DNA of 64,000 nt from JAVBUY01 sp031552735 (GCA_031552735.1 JAVBMF010000003.1:1-64000); one strand, 5' to 3'; shown: positions 31,889-42,342, numbered from the stretch's first letter. The notes: generated by a model from the letters alone, not told the origin. Numbers and translations are program-made.

Positions 31889-33495
31889 CACTTGTTGATG
31901 TCCACGTACTCAAACAATACATGCCCCTGCACATTCTTGATCATGCCCGACACATACGGCTTGGCCAGGAAATCGTCGGCGATGCCATACATCGGGATGG
32001 CGGGCATCTGGTCGGCCAGATACTTCTCGGCCTCGATCATCATCGCCTCGCGCTTGGCGGGATCCATCTCCACCGCGCACTTGTCGATCATCTCGTCATA
32101 GACCGGATCGTCCCAGCGGTTCTCATAGGCGTTCGAGCCGGTGCGGAAGATGAACAGGTTGGCGAGCGGATCGGCGTAGTTGGCGGTAAAGCCGTTCTTG
32201 TCCACGTCAAACTTGCCCGCGTCCAGCTCATCCCAGAACACGCCGGATTCCAGCGTGGTGATGGTGCTCTCGATGCCCAGCGTCTGCTTCCACATGGCCT
32301 GCATGGCCTGCGCCCAGTCCTTGTTGACTTGGCTGGCGGAGACCACCAGCTCCACCGGCGGGAAGGTGGACAGATCGGTGAATCCGGCCTCGGCAAGCAG
32401 CGCCTTGGCCTTCTCGACATCCATCGCGAACATGTCGCCCGCCACCTCGCGATAGGCCTTGCTCGGATCGGTGATGGAGCGCTGCGCCCACGGCACAAAG
32501 CCCATCGCCGACTGATCCATGCTCTTCAAGATGCGATCCACGATGAGCTGACGGTCAATGACCATACTCAGCGCCTGGCGCACGCGCTTGTCGGTAAAGG
32601 GCGCCTTCTCGCAGTTGAAATCGCAGTACGTCAGACCAACGCGCTGCATCACGTTGTATTCCGGCGTGTCCTTATACTTGGCGATCGCTTCGGGATTCAG
32701 CGTGTCGGCCACGTCGATTTCGCCGTTTTCATAGGCGACCAGCTCGGTTTCCATCGCCTCGATGATCACGATGTCGATCGCGTCCAGCTTCACCTGGTCG
32801 GCGAACACATAGTTGGGGTTCTTCACGATGGACAGGCGCTCCTTGAGCTTGTATTCCTTCATCATGAACGGGCCGCAGGACACATAGGTCGCCGGGTCCA
32901 TGGTCCACGGCTTGTCGGCGGTGGAGGCATCCACCACAGCCTGCTTGACCGGCATGAAGCCGGTGCCCGCCAGCAGCGTCATAAACCACGGGGTCGGCGC
33001 TTCCAGCGTCAGGATCAGCGTGGTGTCGTCGGGCGCGGAGATGCCCACTTCCTCGACCGCCACTTCCCCGGCGTTGTAGGCTTTGGCGTTCTTGATGTTG
33101 AACAGGTCCTTGGCCGCCTTGGAGGCCAGGTCCTTGTTCAGCGTGTGCTTGTAGGTGTAGTCAAAGTCCTTGGCGGTCAGCGGCGAGCCATCCGACCACT
33201 TCAGGTCTTTGCGCAGCGTGAAGGTGTAGGTCAGGCCATCCTCGGAGACCTGCACGCCTTCGGCCAGGCAAGGCTCCATCGTGACGCCGTCGGCGGCCAC
33301 GCGGTACAGGCCGGAGAACATTTGCTTGATGGCATACGACGCGTAGGAGTACGAGTTCATCGTCGGATCCAGCGTCTGCGGATCTTGCGGCAGCGGATAG
33401 ATCAGTTTCTTCTCGCCTTCCGCCAGCACGCCGGTCATGGACAGCATGCCCAGCGTCAACACCAGCGCCAGTACCAGAGCCAGGGTCTTTTTCAT
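31888..33495 (-). CDS. oppA: Oligopeptide ABC transporter substrate-binding protein
   Basis: A 535-residue exported family-5 solute-binding protein. The signal peptide (residues 1-24) ends in VLAEG. The mature part shows the peptide-binding layout: DPQTLDPTMNSYSY, LRKDLKWSDGSPLTAKDF, KRVRQALSMVIDRQLI. Unlike most Gram-positive relatives it has no lipobox cysteine, so it may be soluble in the wall or rely on the retained signal. The ATG at 33495 has GGAGGGG upstream. It is divergent from oppB; promoters for both lie in the shared 230-bp gap. Confidence 0.92.
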   Translation of the reverse strand: MKKTLALVLALVLTLGMLSMTGVLAEGEKKLIYPLPQDPQTLDPTMNSYSYASYAIKQMFSGLYRVAADGVTMEPCLAEGVQVSEDGLTYTFTLRKDLKWSDGSPLTAKDFDYTYKHTLNKDLASKAAKDLFNIKNAKAYNAGEVAVEEVGISAPDDTTLILTLEAPTPWFMTLLAGTGFMPVKQAVVDASTADKPWTMDPATYVSCGPFMMKEYKLKERLSIVKNPNYVFADQVKLDAIDIVIIEAMETELVAYENGEIDVADTLNPEAIAKYKDTPEYNVMQRVGLTYCDFNCEKAPFTDKRVRQALSMVIDRQLIVDRILKSMDQSAMGFVPWAQRSITDPSKAYREVAGDMFAMDVEKAKALLAEAGFTDLSTFPPVELVVSASQVNKDWAQAMQAMWKQTLGIESTITTLESGVFWDELDAGKFDVDKNGFTANYADPLANLFIFRTGSNAYENRWDDPVYDEMIDKCAVEMDPAKREAMMIEAEKYLADQMPAIPMYGIADDFLAKPYVSGMIKNVQGHVLFEYVDINK

Positions 33496-33578
33496 ATCGA
33501 TCCCCTCCAACTTCTTTGTATACACCGACAGCATGCGGAATGAAAGTTCTTGATCCGCAAGCTGCAAAAGTTGCCTTG

Positions 33579-33607
33579 ATGATAGCAGAAAACCGCGTCA
33601 AAGTCAA
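33579..33607 (-). promoter_or_regulatory. Promoter of oppA
   Basis: Minus-strand TTGACT (33602-33607), 17 bp, TATCAT (33579-33584). Confidence 0.6.
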
Positions 33608-33656
33608 ACCGCTTTGCTTGCGAATCTCGTGTTTCTCTCAAAATCGACAAAACGCC

Positions 33657-33685
33657 TTGCGCATTGCGCGCCACGCTGGTATGAT
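33657..33685 (+). promoter_or_regulatory. Promoter of the oppBCDF operon
   Basis: TTGCGC (33657-33662), 17 bp, TATGAT (33680-33685), 43 bp before the oppB start and back to back with the oppA promoter. Confidence 0.6.
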
Positions 33686-33728
33686 AATAGAACCTGTCCA
33701 AAAGACCGCCGTCAAAGGAGGCATGCCC

Positions 33729-34655
33729 GTGGCCAAGTATATTATGAAGCGCCTGCTGGCAGGCCTGATCACCATATTCGTGCTGGTCACCATCACGTTT
33801 TTTCTGATGCACGCCATCCCCGGCAGCCCCTTTAATTCGGAAGATATGAAGGAGCTGCCGCGCGCGGCCATCGAGATGCTCAACGCGCGCTACGGGCTGG
33901 ATCAGCCGGTGTGGAAGCAGTATCTGATGTATCTGAACGACCTAGCGCACGGCAATTTTGGCACATCATATGTGCGTACCGACGTGACGGTGAATATGCT
34001 CATCGGCACCGGTTTTCCCGTGTCGGCTAAGGTGGGTGCGCTGGCCATTCTCGCATCGCTGGCCATCGGCATCCCGCTGGGCGTGGTGTCGGCGGTCAAG
34101 CGCCGCAAGTGGCCAGACTACGCCGCCATGACGTTTGCCACCATCGGCATCTCCGCCCCGGCGTTTGTGATCTCGGTGCTGCTGCTCTTTCTGTTTTCCA
34201 TGACGCTCAAGTGGCTGCCCTCCTTTGGCCTGACGAGCTGGAAGCACTACATCCTGCCGGTGGCCTGTCTGGCGTTTCACCCCATCGCATACATCGCGCG
34301 CCAGGTGCGCTCGTCGATGCTCGACGCGTTGCAGCAGGACTACCTGCGCACCGCCCGCGCAAAGGGCGTACCGGAGTGGCAGGTGATCTGGAAGCACGCG
34401 CTGAAGAACTCTATCCTGCCGGTGGTCACGTACTTGGGCCCGCTGGTGGCGGCGCTGCTCACCGGCAGTTTTATCGTCGAGCGGCTGTTCGCGGTGCCGG
34501 GCATCGGCCGCGACTTTGTCTCTAGCGTCGGCAACCGCGACTATACGCTGATCATGGGCATGACCGCGTTTTTCGGCATTTTTGTCATCACCTGCAATAC
34601 CATTGTGGACGTTTGCTACGCGCTGATCGACCCACGCGTGAAGATTACGGATTAG
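33729..34655 (+). CDS. oppB: Oligopeptide ABC transporter permease
   Basis: A 308-residue membrane permease with six predicted segments. N-terminal YIMKRLLAGLITIFVLVTITFFLMH is typical of DppB/OppB. The EAA loop that touches the ATPases is present around RTARAKGVPEWQVIWKHAL, and VERLFAVPGIGRDF lies near the C-terminus. The GTG at 33729 is chosen since AGGAGG lies 7 bp before it; an ATG two codons upstream is too close. First gene of an eight-gene operon. Confidence 0.93.
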   Translation: MAKYIMKRLLAGLITIFVLVTITFFLMHAIPGSPFNSEDMKELPRAAIEMLNARYGLDQPVWKQYLMYLNDLAHGNFGTSYVRTDVTVNMLIGTGFPVSAKVGALAILASLAIGIPLGVVSAVKRRKWPDYAAMTFATIGISAPAFVISVLLLFLFSMTLKWLPSFGLTSWKHYILPVACLAFHPIAYIARQVRSSMLDALQQDYLRTARAKGVPEWQVIWKHALKNSILPVVTYLGPLVAALLTGSFIVERLFAVPGIGRDFVSSVGNRDYTLIMGMTAFFGIFVITCNTIVDVCYALIDPRVKITD

Positions 34656-34667
34656 GGAGGCGGGGTT

Positions 34668-35606
34668 ATGCACATCGACAATCAGGCGTACCAAGCCCTG
34701 CCGCCCGAGCTGTTCAGCCCGCTGGGCGACGGCGCGCGGGAGAACGAAACCATCGCGCGGCCCTCGACCACCTATTGGCAGGACGTGTGGTATCGGTTCC
34801 GGCGCGACCCGATGGCGATGATCGGGCTGGTCATTCTTGTCATTATCACCATCGCCGCGATCATCGGCCCCATGCTTTCGCCCTATGCCTATGACCAAAC
34901 CGACTTTTTCGGCGGCGACATGGGCCCTTCCGCACAGCACTGGTTCGGCACCGACAAGCTGGGGCGCGATATCTTCGTGCGCGTGCTCTATGGCGCGCGC
35001 ATCAGCCTGACGGTCGGGTTTGTGGCAGCGGTCATCAACCTGATCATCGGCGTGCTGTATGGCGGGCTGTCCGGCTACATTGGCCGTCGGCTGGACATGC
35101 TGCTCATGCGCATTGTGGATATCCTCATCGGTCTGCCATCGCTTCTATATATAATCCTGATCATGATGGTGCTGGGCTCGACCATCCAGTCCATTGTGCT
35201 GGCGCTGTGCATCACCTCGTGGATCGGCACGGCGCGCGTGGTGCGCAGCCAAGTGATGACGCTCAAGTCCTCGGAATACGCACTGGCGGCGCGGCTGGCC
35301 GGCGTCGGCAATTTTGACATCCTGTTGCGGCATCTCATCCCCAACTGCATGGGCCCGATCATCGTCTCCACCGCGTTTCTCATCCCCTCGGCGATCTTCT
35401 CCGAGGCGTTTCTGGCGTTCCTGGGCATTGGCATTCAGGTGCCGATGGCCAGCTGGGGCACGCTGGCCAACGAGGCCATCCCCACGCTGTCCAGCCGCCC
35501 CTACCAGATGCTCTTTCCGGTGCTGGCGATCTGCCTGACCATGTTTGCGCTCAACTTCATCGGCGACGGCCTGCGCGACGCGCTGGACCCGCGCCTCAAA
35601 AAATAG
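34668..35606 (+). CDS. oppC: Oligopeptide ABC transporter permease
   Basis: A 312-residue permease of the DppC/OppC type. A hydrophilic N-terminal tail (about 45 residues) precedes RRDPMAMIGLVILVII. Later come WFGTDKLGRDIFVRVLYGARISL, the EAA loop near ALAARLAGVGNFDILLRHLI, and the end NFIGDGLRDALDPRLKK. GGGAGG precedes the ATG and the gene begins 12 bp after oppB. Confidence 0.94.
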   Translation: MHIDNQAYQALPPELFSPLGDGARENETIARPSTTYWQDVWYRFRRDPMAMIGLVILVIITIAAIIGPMLSPYAYDQTDFFGGDMGPSAQHWFGTDKLGRDIFVRVLYGARISLTVGFVAAVINLIIGVLYGGLSGYIGRRLDMLLMRIVDILIGLPSLLYIILIMMVLGSTIQSIVLALCITSWIGTARVVRSQVMTLKSSEYALAARLAGVGNFDILLRHLIPNCMGPIIVSTAFLIPSAIFSEAFLAFLGIGIQVPMASWGTLANEAIPTLSSRPYQMLFPVLAICLTMFALNFIGDGLRDALDPRLKK

Positions 35607-35634
35607 AGCCAGTTGCTCTCAGGAGGCGTTTTCG

Positions 35635-36627
<993 letters not shown>

Positions 36628-36628
36628 C

Positions 36629-37621
36629 ATGGCCGACATCCAACGCCCCCTCGTGGAAGCAATCCACCTGAAAAAGTATTTCCCGGTGGATCAGCCGTTT
36701 TTCGGCAAGCCGAAGCATATGCTCAAAGCGGTCGATGATTTCAGCCTGTCCATTGCGCCGGGGGAAACCTTTGGCCTGGTCGGCGAATCCGGCTGCGGAA
36801 AAACCACCGTGGGCCGCACGCTGGTGCGGCTGTATGCGCCCACCGACGGGCAGGTGCGCTATGACGGGCAGGACATCACCGCCCTAAGCGACAAAGCACT
36901 GCTGCCCTTTCGGCGCAAGGCGCAGATGATCTTCCAAGACCCCTACGCGTCGCTGGACCCGCGCATGACGGTGGGCACCATTGTGTCCGAGCCACTGCGC
37001 GCGCAGAACCTGTATCCCGGCAAGCAGCGCGACGCGCGCGTGCGTGAACTGCTCGATCTGGTGGGCTTAAAGCCCGACCACATCAACCGCTACCCTCACG
37101 AATTTTCCGGCGGGCAGCGCCAGCGCATCGGTCTGGCGCGCGCGCTGGCCAACAATCCCGAGTTCATCGTCTGCGACGAACCGATCTCCGCGCTGGATGT
37201 GTCGATTCAGGCGCAGGTGGTCAATATGCTCGAATCCTTGCAGGCGCAGTTTGGCTTGACCTATCTGTTCGTCTCGCACGACCTATCGATGGTGCGCCAT
37301 ATCTCGCACCGTGTCGGCGTGATGTATCTGGGCGCGCTGGTCGAGGTAGCGCCGGTCGCCACGCTGTATACACGCATGCAGCATCCCTACACCAAGGCGC
37401 TATTATCCGCCGCGCCAATCGCCGACCCGGACAAAGCCGAGCAGACGCACCGCATTCTGCTCAAGGGCGACGTCCCCACGCCCATCGACCCGCCCGCCGG
37501 ATGTCTGTTCCGTAGCCGCTGCCCCATTGCCGACGCGCGCTGCGCCGAGCAGCGTCCCGCGCTGACTGATCTGGGCGGCGGGCACTTCTGCGCCTGCCAC
37601 CGCATGACCGACAAACTGTAA
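36629..37621 (+). CDS. oppF: Oligopeptide ABC transporter ATPase
   Basis: A 330-residue ATPase, partner of OppD. It has Walker A GESGCGKT, FQDPYASLDPRMTV, signature FSGGQRQRI, Walker B FIVCDEPISALD and the C-terminal GCLFRSRCPIADARC segment. KYFPVDQPFF at the start is typical of OppF/DppF. The ATG at 36629 follows GGGAGG and the oppD stop by one base, so the ATPases are co-translated. Confidence 0.94.
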   Translation: MADIQRPLVEAIHLKKYFPVDQPFFGKPKHMLKAVDDFSLSIAPGETFGLVGESGCGKTTVGRTLVRLYAPTDGQVRYDGQDITALSDKALLPFRRKAQMIFQDPYASLDPRMTVGTIVSEPLRAQNLYPGKQRDARVRELLDLVGLKPDHINRYPHEFSGGQRQRIGLARALANNPEFIVCDEPISALDVSIQAQVVNMLESLQAQFGLTYLFVSHDLSMVRHISHRVGVMYLGALVEVAPVATLYTRMQHPYTKALLSAAPIADPDKAEQTHRILLKGDVPTPIDPPAGCLFRSRCPIADARCAEQRPALTDLGGGHFCACHRMTDKL

Positions 37622-37631
37622 GAGGTGCGCT

Positions 37632-38780
37632 ATGTCCGCCTTTCCCAAACGCACATGGATTGAAATTGACTTGGACGCGCTGGCCGCCAACTATCGCACG
37701 GCGTGCGCGCTGGCAGCGCCTTGCGCGCGCGTCATCCCGGTGCTCAAGGCCAACGCGTACGGCCATGGCGCGGTGCGCGTGGCGCAGCGTCTGGCGCGCG
37801 AGGGCGCGGACTTCTTCGCGGTATCGTCGGTGCGCGAAGGCTTGCAGCTGCGGCGCACAGGCATTTCTGGCACCATTTTGGTGATGAGCATTGCCGAGGA
37901 CGCGCTGATACGGGACGCGCTCGCCGCCAAGCTTACGTTAACGATCGGTGATGAGCGCGACGCGGAAGCCATTGCGCGGGTCGCCGAATCGCTGGGCGAA
38001 CCGGCCGATGTGCACCTGAAAATCGACTGCGGCTTTCATCGACTGGGCTTGCCGGTGTCCGCGCCCGACACGCCGGACCGCGTCGCCGCGATGTTCGTCA
38101 AGCCCTACCTGCTCATGCAGGGCATCTTTTCGCATCTGTCGCTGCGCAGCGCGCGGGACGACGACGCGCAAGCGGCCAGCCTGCATGCGCTGATGAAAAC
38201 CCTGCAAGAGCTGCGCTGCGCCCCGCCGATGCTGCACCTGGTCGACAGCATCGGGCTGGTGCGCTATCCGGCGTACCGCCACGACGCCGCGAGGGTCGGC
38301 GCACTGCTCTATGGTCAGCGCCCGGCAAAAAGCGAGGGCTTGCCCTTTACGCTTTTGCCCACGCTGGCTTTGAAAACCACGATTGCCCGCGTGCACACCG
38401 CCGATGCGGGCGACTGCATTGGCTACGATGAGGGGCATCCGCTTGCCCGGCGTACGCGCGTGGCCACCCTGCAAGTCGGCTATGGCGACGGCTACCCGCG
38501 CGCGATGGGCGGAACCGCCGAGGGTTCGGTGCGCGGACTGCGCGCGCGCGTGCTCGGGCTGGTCTGCATGGATCAAATCATGGTCGATGTCACCGACATC
38601 CCGGACGCGGCGGTCGGCGACGAGGTGACGCTGCTGGGCGGCGACATCTCGCTGGACCAGTATGCCGCCTGGGCGGGCACCAACCGCAACGAGGCACTGG
38701 CGCGGTTGTCCGCGCGCCCGCTGCGCGTGTATCTGGAGCAAGGCCGCGTCGCCTTCTGGGATGACGCGCTGCTTTCGTAG
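37632..38780 (+). CDS. alr: Alanine racemase
   Basis: A 382-residue PLP enzyme interconverting L- and D-alanine. The PLP lysine is K39 in VLKANAYGHG. The second catalytic base, Tyr, lies in GYGDGYPRAM, and CMDQIMVDVTD forms part of the active site entry. Fold type III barrel plus C-terminal beta domain, normal length. Placed 10 bp after oppF inside a peptide-uptake and D-peptide operon, it more likely feeds imported D-alanine into catabolism than serves as the only wall-precursor racemase (inference). Confidence 0.93.
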   Translation: MSAFPKRTWIEIDLDALAANYRTACALAAPCARVIPVLKANAYGHGAVRVAQRLAREGADFFAVSSVREGLQLRRTGISGTILVMSIAEDALIRDALAAKLTLTIGDERDAEAIARVAESLGEPADVHLKIDCGFHRLGLPVSAPDTPDRVAAMFVKPYLLMQGIFSHLSLRSARDDDAQAASLHALMKTLQELRCAPPMLHLVDSIGLVRYPAYRHDAARVGALLYGQRPAKSEGLPFTLLPTLALKTTIARVHTADAGDCIGYDEGHPLARRTRVATLQVGYGDGYPRAMGGTAEGSVRGLRARVLGLVCMDQIMVDVTDIPDAAVGDEVTLLGGDISLDQYAAWAGTNRNEALARLSARPLRVYLEQGRVAFWDDALLS

Positions 38781-38792
38781 AGGGAGAGAACG

Positions 38793-39980
38793 ATGCAAGA
38801 AACCCTTCGCCAATTCTCCGCCGAGGCGACCGCGATGGCCGATTGGGTCACCGCGCATCGCCGCGCGCTGCACCAGATCCCCGAACTGTCTGGGCAGGAA
38901 CGCGAGACGCAGGCGTACATCCTGCGCGCGCTGACCGGGCTGGGCATCCCCTGCCAGACGTATCCCGATCTGTGCGCGGTGGTCGGCATCATCGAGGGCG
39001 CGCACCCTGGCCCCACCGTCGCGCTGCGCGCCGACATGGACGCACTGCCCATCGACGAGCCGGAGGGCGCGCCGCATCGCTCCTGCCACCCGGGCGTGAT
39101 GCACGCCTGCGGGCACGACGCGCACATGGCCATCCAGCTTGGCGCCGCCAAGCTGCTGATGGCGTGCAGAGGCGAGATGCACGGCAACATCAAGCTGTTC
39201 TTTGAGCACGCGGAGGAGACCACCGGCGGCGCGCGCGAGATGATCGCCGCGGGCTGCATGGCGTCTCCGCGTGTGGACGCGATACTGGGCCTGCACATGT
39301 GCCCCCAACTGCCCGCCGGAGTGTTTCGCACGCGCGCGGGCGCGGTCAGCGGCTCCAGCGATGATGTGCATATCACGCTGACCGGCCGCACCGGCCATGG
39401 CGCGTACCCCGAGCGCAGCATCGACGCCATCGTCATCGCCGCACAGGTGATCGCCGCGCTGCAAACTGTGGTCAGCCGCAATTTGTCGCCGTTCGACGCC
39501 GCCGCATTGTCCATCGGCGTTATACAGGGTGGCACGCTGTCCAATGTGGTGTGCGACAAAGTGACCCTGCAAGGCACCCTGCGCACATTGACGCCCGAGG
39601 CGCGCGACCTGGCCAAACGGCGCATCACCGAGATTGTCGCCCACACCGCCGCCGCGATGGGCGGCGAGGGCGCGGCGGAACTCACCGGCAGCTATGGCGC
39701 GGTGGTCAATGACCCGGCGCTGACCGAAGCAGCGCTGGCCGTCGCCACCGAGGCACTGGGCGCGGACCGCATCGCGCCGCCCATTGCGCCCAGTCTGGGT
39801 GTAGAGAGCTTTAATTTTTTCGTGCAGGATACGCCAGGCGTATACTACGACATGGGCTGTGGCGTCGGCGCGCCGCTGCACGCCAAGGATTTCTGTGTGG
39901 ACGAAGCTTGCCTGCCGGTCGCCGTGCTGACGCAGTGCGCCGTCGCGTGGGCGTTCCTATCGCAATTGAAGGAGCAATAA
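38793..39980 (+). CDS. M20D amidohydrolase / aminoacylase
   Basis: A 395-residue metal-dependent amidohydrolase (hippurate hydrolase/N-acyl-amino-acid deacylase group). Zinc ligands are seen in HACGHDAHMA and HAEETTGG; RRALHQIPELSGQE at the N-terminus and GRTGHGAYPE in the dimerisation domain are typical. It removes acyl groups from amino acids or splits small amide-linked substrates. Position in the operon suggests it acts on acylated or gamma-linked products of imported murein peptides. AGGGAGAG precedes the ATG. Confidence 0.88.
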   Translation: MQETLRQFSAEATAMADWVTAHRRALHQIPELSGQERETQAYILRALTGLGIPCQTYPDLCAVVGIIEGAHPGPTVALRADMDALPIDEPEGAPHRSCHPGVMHACGHDAHMAIQLGAAKLLMACRGEMHGNIKLFFEHAEETTGGAREMIAAGCMASPRVDAILGLHMCPQLPAGVFRTRAGAVSGSSDDVHITLTGRTGHGAYPERSIDAIVIAAQVIAALQTVVSRNLSPFDAAALSIGVIQGGTLSNVVCDKVTLQGTLRTLTPEARDLAKRRITEIVAHTAAAMGGEGAAELTGSYGAVVNDPALTEAALAVATEALGADRIAPPIAPSLGVESFNFFVQDTPGVYYDMGCGVGAPLHAKDFCVDEACLPVAVLTQCAVAWAFLSQLKEQ

Positions 39981-39981
39981 T

Positions 39982-40782
39982 ATGAAGAAGATTTTTGTTT
40001 CCGCCGACATTGAGGGCACTTGCGGCATCGCGCACTGGGACGAAACCCAGATTGGCAAGCCGGGGTACGAATCCTTTGCGCAGCAAATGACGCGCGAGGT
40101 TGCCGCCGCGTGCGAGGGCGCGGAGGCGGGCGGCGCAGCCGATGTATTGGTCAAGGACGCGCATGACTCCGCGCGCAACATCGACCCACGGCAGCTTCCC
40201 CGCGTCGCGCGCATCTTCCGTGGCTGGGGACGCGACCCGTACTGCATGATGTCCGGCATCGACGACAGTTTTTCCGGCGCGATGTTCACCGGCTACCACT
40301 CCGCCGCCAACACCGACGGCAATCCGCTGTCGCACACCATGAACACCGACCTGCTGCATGTGACCATCAACGGCGAGACCGCGTCAGAGCTGTATATCAA
40401 TTGTCTGATCGCCGCGATGCACCGCGTGCCGGTGCTGCTGGTCACCGGCGACACCATGCTGTGCGATTGGGTCAAGACGAAGAATCCGAACATCTCCACC
40501 GTGCCGGTGTGCCAGGGCGTGGGCAATGGCTCTGTGTCGATCCACCCCGATGTGGCGGTAGAGCGCATCTATGACGCCGCCCGGCAGGCGGTGGCCGATG
40601 ACCCGGCGAAGTACGCTTTTCCGCTGCCTGAGCGGTTTGATCTCGCAGTCACCTATCGCCAGCACTATCTGGCGCGCCGCAATGGGTTCTATCCCGGCGC
40701 ACGCCAGCTAGACGCGCGCACAATCGCTTACGTCACCGATGATTACATGGACGCACTGCGCTTCATGCTGTTTTGCTTATGA
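39982..40782 (+). CDS. dppA: D-aminopeptidase, M55 family
   Basis: A 266-residue zinc peptidase like Bacillus DppA, which releases N-terminal D-amino acids such as D-Ala from D-Ala-D-Ala peptides. The metal motif is SADIEG at residues 7-12; DAHDSARN, the catalytic-site segment MFTGYHS and later a basic C-terminal region follow. In Bacillus this enzyme is also encoded beside a dipeptide transporter. AAGGAG precedes the ATG. Its stop overlaps ldcA by 4 bp. Confidence 0.92.
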   Translation: MKKIFVSADIEGTCGIAHWDETQIGKPGYESFAQQMTREVAAACEGAEAGGAADVLVKDAHDSARNIDPRQLPRVARIFRGWGRDPYCMMSGIDDSFSGAMFTGYHSAANTDGNPLSHTMNTDLLHVTINGETASELYINCLIAAMHRVPVLLVTGDTMLCDWVKTKNPNISTVPVCQGVGNGSVSIHPDVAVERIYDAARQAVADDPAKYAFPLPERFDLAVTYRQHYLARRNGFYPGARQLDARTIAYVTDDYMDALRFMLFCL

Positions 40783-41732
40783 GTGAGATGATCAAACCGC
40801 GCGCGCTGAGACCGGGCGGAACCATTGGGCTGATTTGCCCGGCAGGCGCGATTCGTGAATCGGAATACACGCGCGAATATTTGACCGACAAAGTGGCCGG
40901 ACTGGGCTTTAGCGCGGTGATAGGCGACAGCGTCGGCGCAGTGCATGGCTACCTGTCCGGTGACGATGACTTGCGCCTAGCAGACATCCACCGCATGTTC
41001 GCCGACCCAAACATCGACGCGGTCTGGTGCATCCGTGGCGGCTATGGCACGCCGCGCCTGCTCGACAAAATCGACTGGGAACTGCTCCGCCAGCATCCCA
41101 AACCGCTGTTTGGCTATAGCGATATCACCGGCCTGCATCTGGCGATGCACGCGCGGGTCGGCACCCCCACGCTGCACAGCCCGCAGCTTTGCTCGGTCGG
41201 TCTGCATCCGGAAAATGACCGGCCCTCGCGCGCGTCATTGATTGCCGCGCTGACCAGCACTGCCCCGCTGGGCACGCTGGCGCAACCAGAGGGCTGCCCG
41301 CCGATCACTTGCCTTGCTCCGGGCGTTGCCGAAGGTACCCTCATTGGCGGCAACTTGTCGCTGGTCGTCGCGCTGCTGGGCACACCGTTCTTCCCGGATA
41401 TGCGCGGCAAGGTGCTGTTCCTAGAGGACGTGGGCGAAAAGACCTATGCCATCGACCGCATGCTGACGCACCTGCGCTTGGCCGGTGTGTTTGACCAGTG
41501 CGCCGCCATCGTGCTGGGCACCTTCAGCGATTGTCCGGTGGAGCACCAGGCATTCGGCCTGTCGCTGCCCGAGATTCTGACCGAGGTAGTGGTGCCCTGC
41601 GGAAAGCCGGCGCTCTTTGGCTTGCAGGTCGGGCATGTGCGGCCCAGTCTGTCCCTGCCGATGGGCATACGCGTGCGCGTTGATGCGGATGCCGGGACAC
41701 TGACCTGTTTGGAAAGTCCATGGCAAGCGTAG
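40779..41732 (+). CDS. ldcA: LD-carboxypeptidase, S66 family
   Basis: A 317-residue serine peptidase that removes the terminal D-Ala from murein tetrapeptides. The nucleophile Ser lies in FGYSDIT, preceded by the oxyanion segment WCIRGGYGTPRLL; the Glu and His of the triad are in FLEDVGE and LQVGHV. No signal peptide, so it acts in the cytosol on imported or recycled peptides. The ATG overlaps the dppA stop (ATGA) with no ribosome site of its own, so it depends on coupling. Last gene of the opp operon. Confidence 0.92.
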   Translation: MSEMIKPRALRPGGTIGLICPAGAIRESEYTREYLTDKVAGLGFSAVIGDSVGAVHGYLSGDDDLRLADIHRMFADPNIDAVWCIRGGYGTPRLLDKIDWELLRQHPKPLFGYSDITGLHLAMHARVGTPTLHSPQLCSVGLHPENDRPSRASLIAALTSTAPLGTLAQPEGCPPITCLAPGVAEGTLIGGNLSLVVALLGTPFFPDMRGKVLFLEDVGEKTYAIDRMLTHLRLAGVFDQCAAIVLGTFSDCPVEHQAFGLSLPEILTEVVVPCGKPALFGLQVGHVRPSLSLPMGIRVRVDADAGTLTCLESPWQA

Positions 41733-41742
41733 TTGGTTTTCC

Positions 41743-41765
41743 CGAGCCGCGCGGCTCGTTTTTTT
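41743..41765 (+). terminator. Terminator of the opp operon
   Basis: A 16-bp perfect palindrome (41743-41758) followed by seven T residues. Confidence 0.9.
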
Positions 41766-41768
41766 GCA

Positions 41769-41797
41769 TTGATTCTTTTGTGCCGATCTGATAGAAT
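41769..41797 (+). promoter_or_regulatory. Promoter of ogt
   Basis: TTGATT (41769-41774), 17 bp, TAGAAT (41792-41797), directly after the opp operon terminator. Confidence 0.6.
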
Positions 41798-41831
41798 AAG
41801 CGCATCATCGTGTGCCGAGGAGGGCCTATTC

Positions 41832-42305
41832 TTGTTATGCTGTTTTATGGACACACCGCTGGGGGTGGTGCTGGCCGCCAGCGAGCAGGGCGCGCTGACC
41901 GGGCTGTGGTTCGCTGGGCAAAAGTACTTTCCCGAAGGGGTTAGTACCTGGCAAAGCGCGCCGCAAACACCAGTTTTTTTGCAGACCAAGGAGTTTTTGC
42001 AGGCCTACTTTGCGGGCAAGCGTCCGGTGATGGACATTCTGCTAAAGCCAAAGGGCACGGTGTTCCAACAGCGCGTGTGGGATGCGCTGCGTGAGATCCC
42101 CTACGGACAAACCATCACCTATGGCGCGTTGGCCAAGGTGTGCGACTGCAACGCCGCCTTGGCGGTGGGCGGCGCGGTTGGGCATAATCCCATCAGCATC
42201 CTCATTCCCTGCCATCGCGTGGTGGGCTGGGATGGCGATCTGACCGGCTATGCGGGTGGTCTGGATCGCAAGGAGGCCCTTTTGCATCTCGAAGGCGTCT
42301 TATAG
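41832..42305 (+). CDS. ogt: Methylated-DNA--protein-cysteine methyltransferase
   Basis: A 157-residue suicide DNA-repair protein that takes alkyl groups from O6-alkylguanine onto its own cysteine. The acceptor motif is PCHRVVG, preceded by IPYGQTITYGALAK and GGAVGHNPISILI. Likely start is TTG at 41832, with AGGAGG 8 bp upstream, giving the usual N-terminal strand; an ATG five codons later would truncate it. Confidence 0.9.
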   Translation: MLCCFMDTPLGVVLAASEQGALTGLWFAGQKYFPEGVSTWQSAPQTPVFLQTKEFLQAYFAGKRPVMDILLKPKGTVFQQRVWDALREIPYGQTITYGALAKVCDCNAALAVGGAVGHNPISILIPCHRVVGWDGDLTGYAGGLDRKEALLHLEGVL

Positions 42306-42319
42306 AACAATTTCCATCG

Positions 42320-42342
42320 GCCTTTCCACGTTGCGGAAAGGC
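42320..42342 (+). terminator. Terminator of ogt
   Basis: An 8-bp stem, 42320-42327 with 42335-42342, followed by TACTTTTT. The AT-rich stretch 42355-42499 beyond it holds no gene, but has promoter-like boxes (TTGATA at 42384 with TATACG at 42406; TATACT at 42459). Confidence 0.65.

Noticed and set aside
31885..33543. Plus-strand open frame opposite oppA
   Set aside because: It is a shadow of the oppA reading frame with no family features and a His/Arg/Gly-heavy composition.
37938..39881. Long minus-strand open frame (647 codons) opposite alr and the M20 gene
   Set aside because: It crosses two genes with clear catalytic motifs on the other strand, has no ribosome site and shows only low-complexity Arg/His/Gly content.
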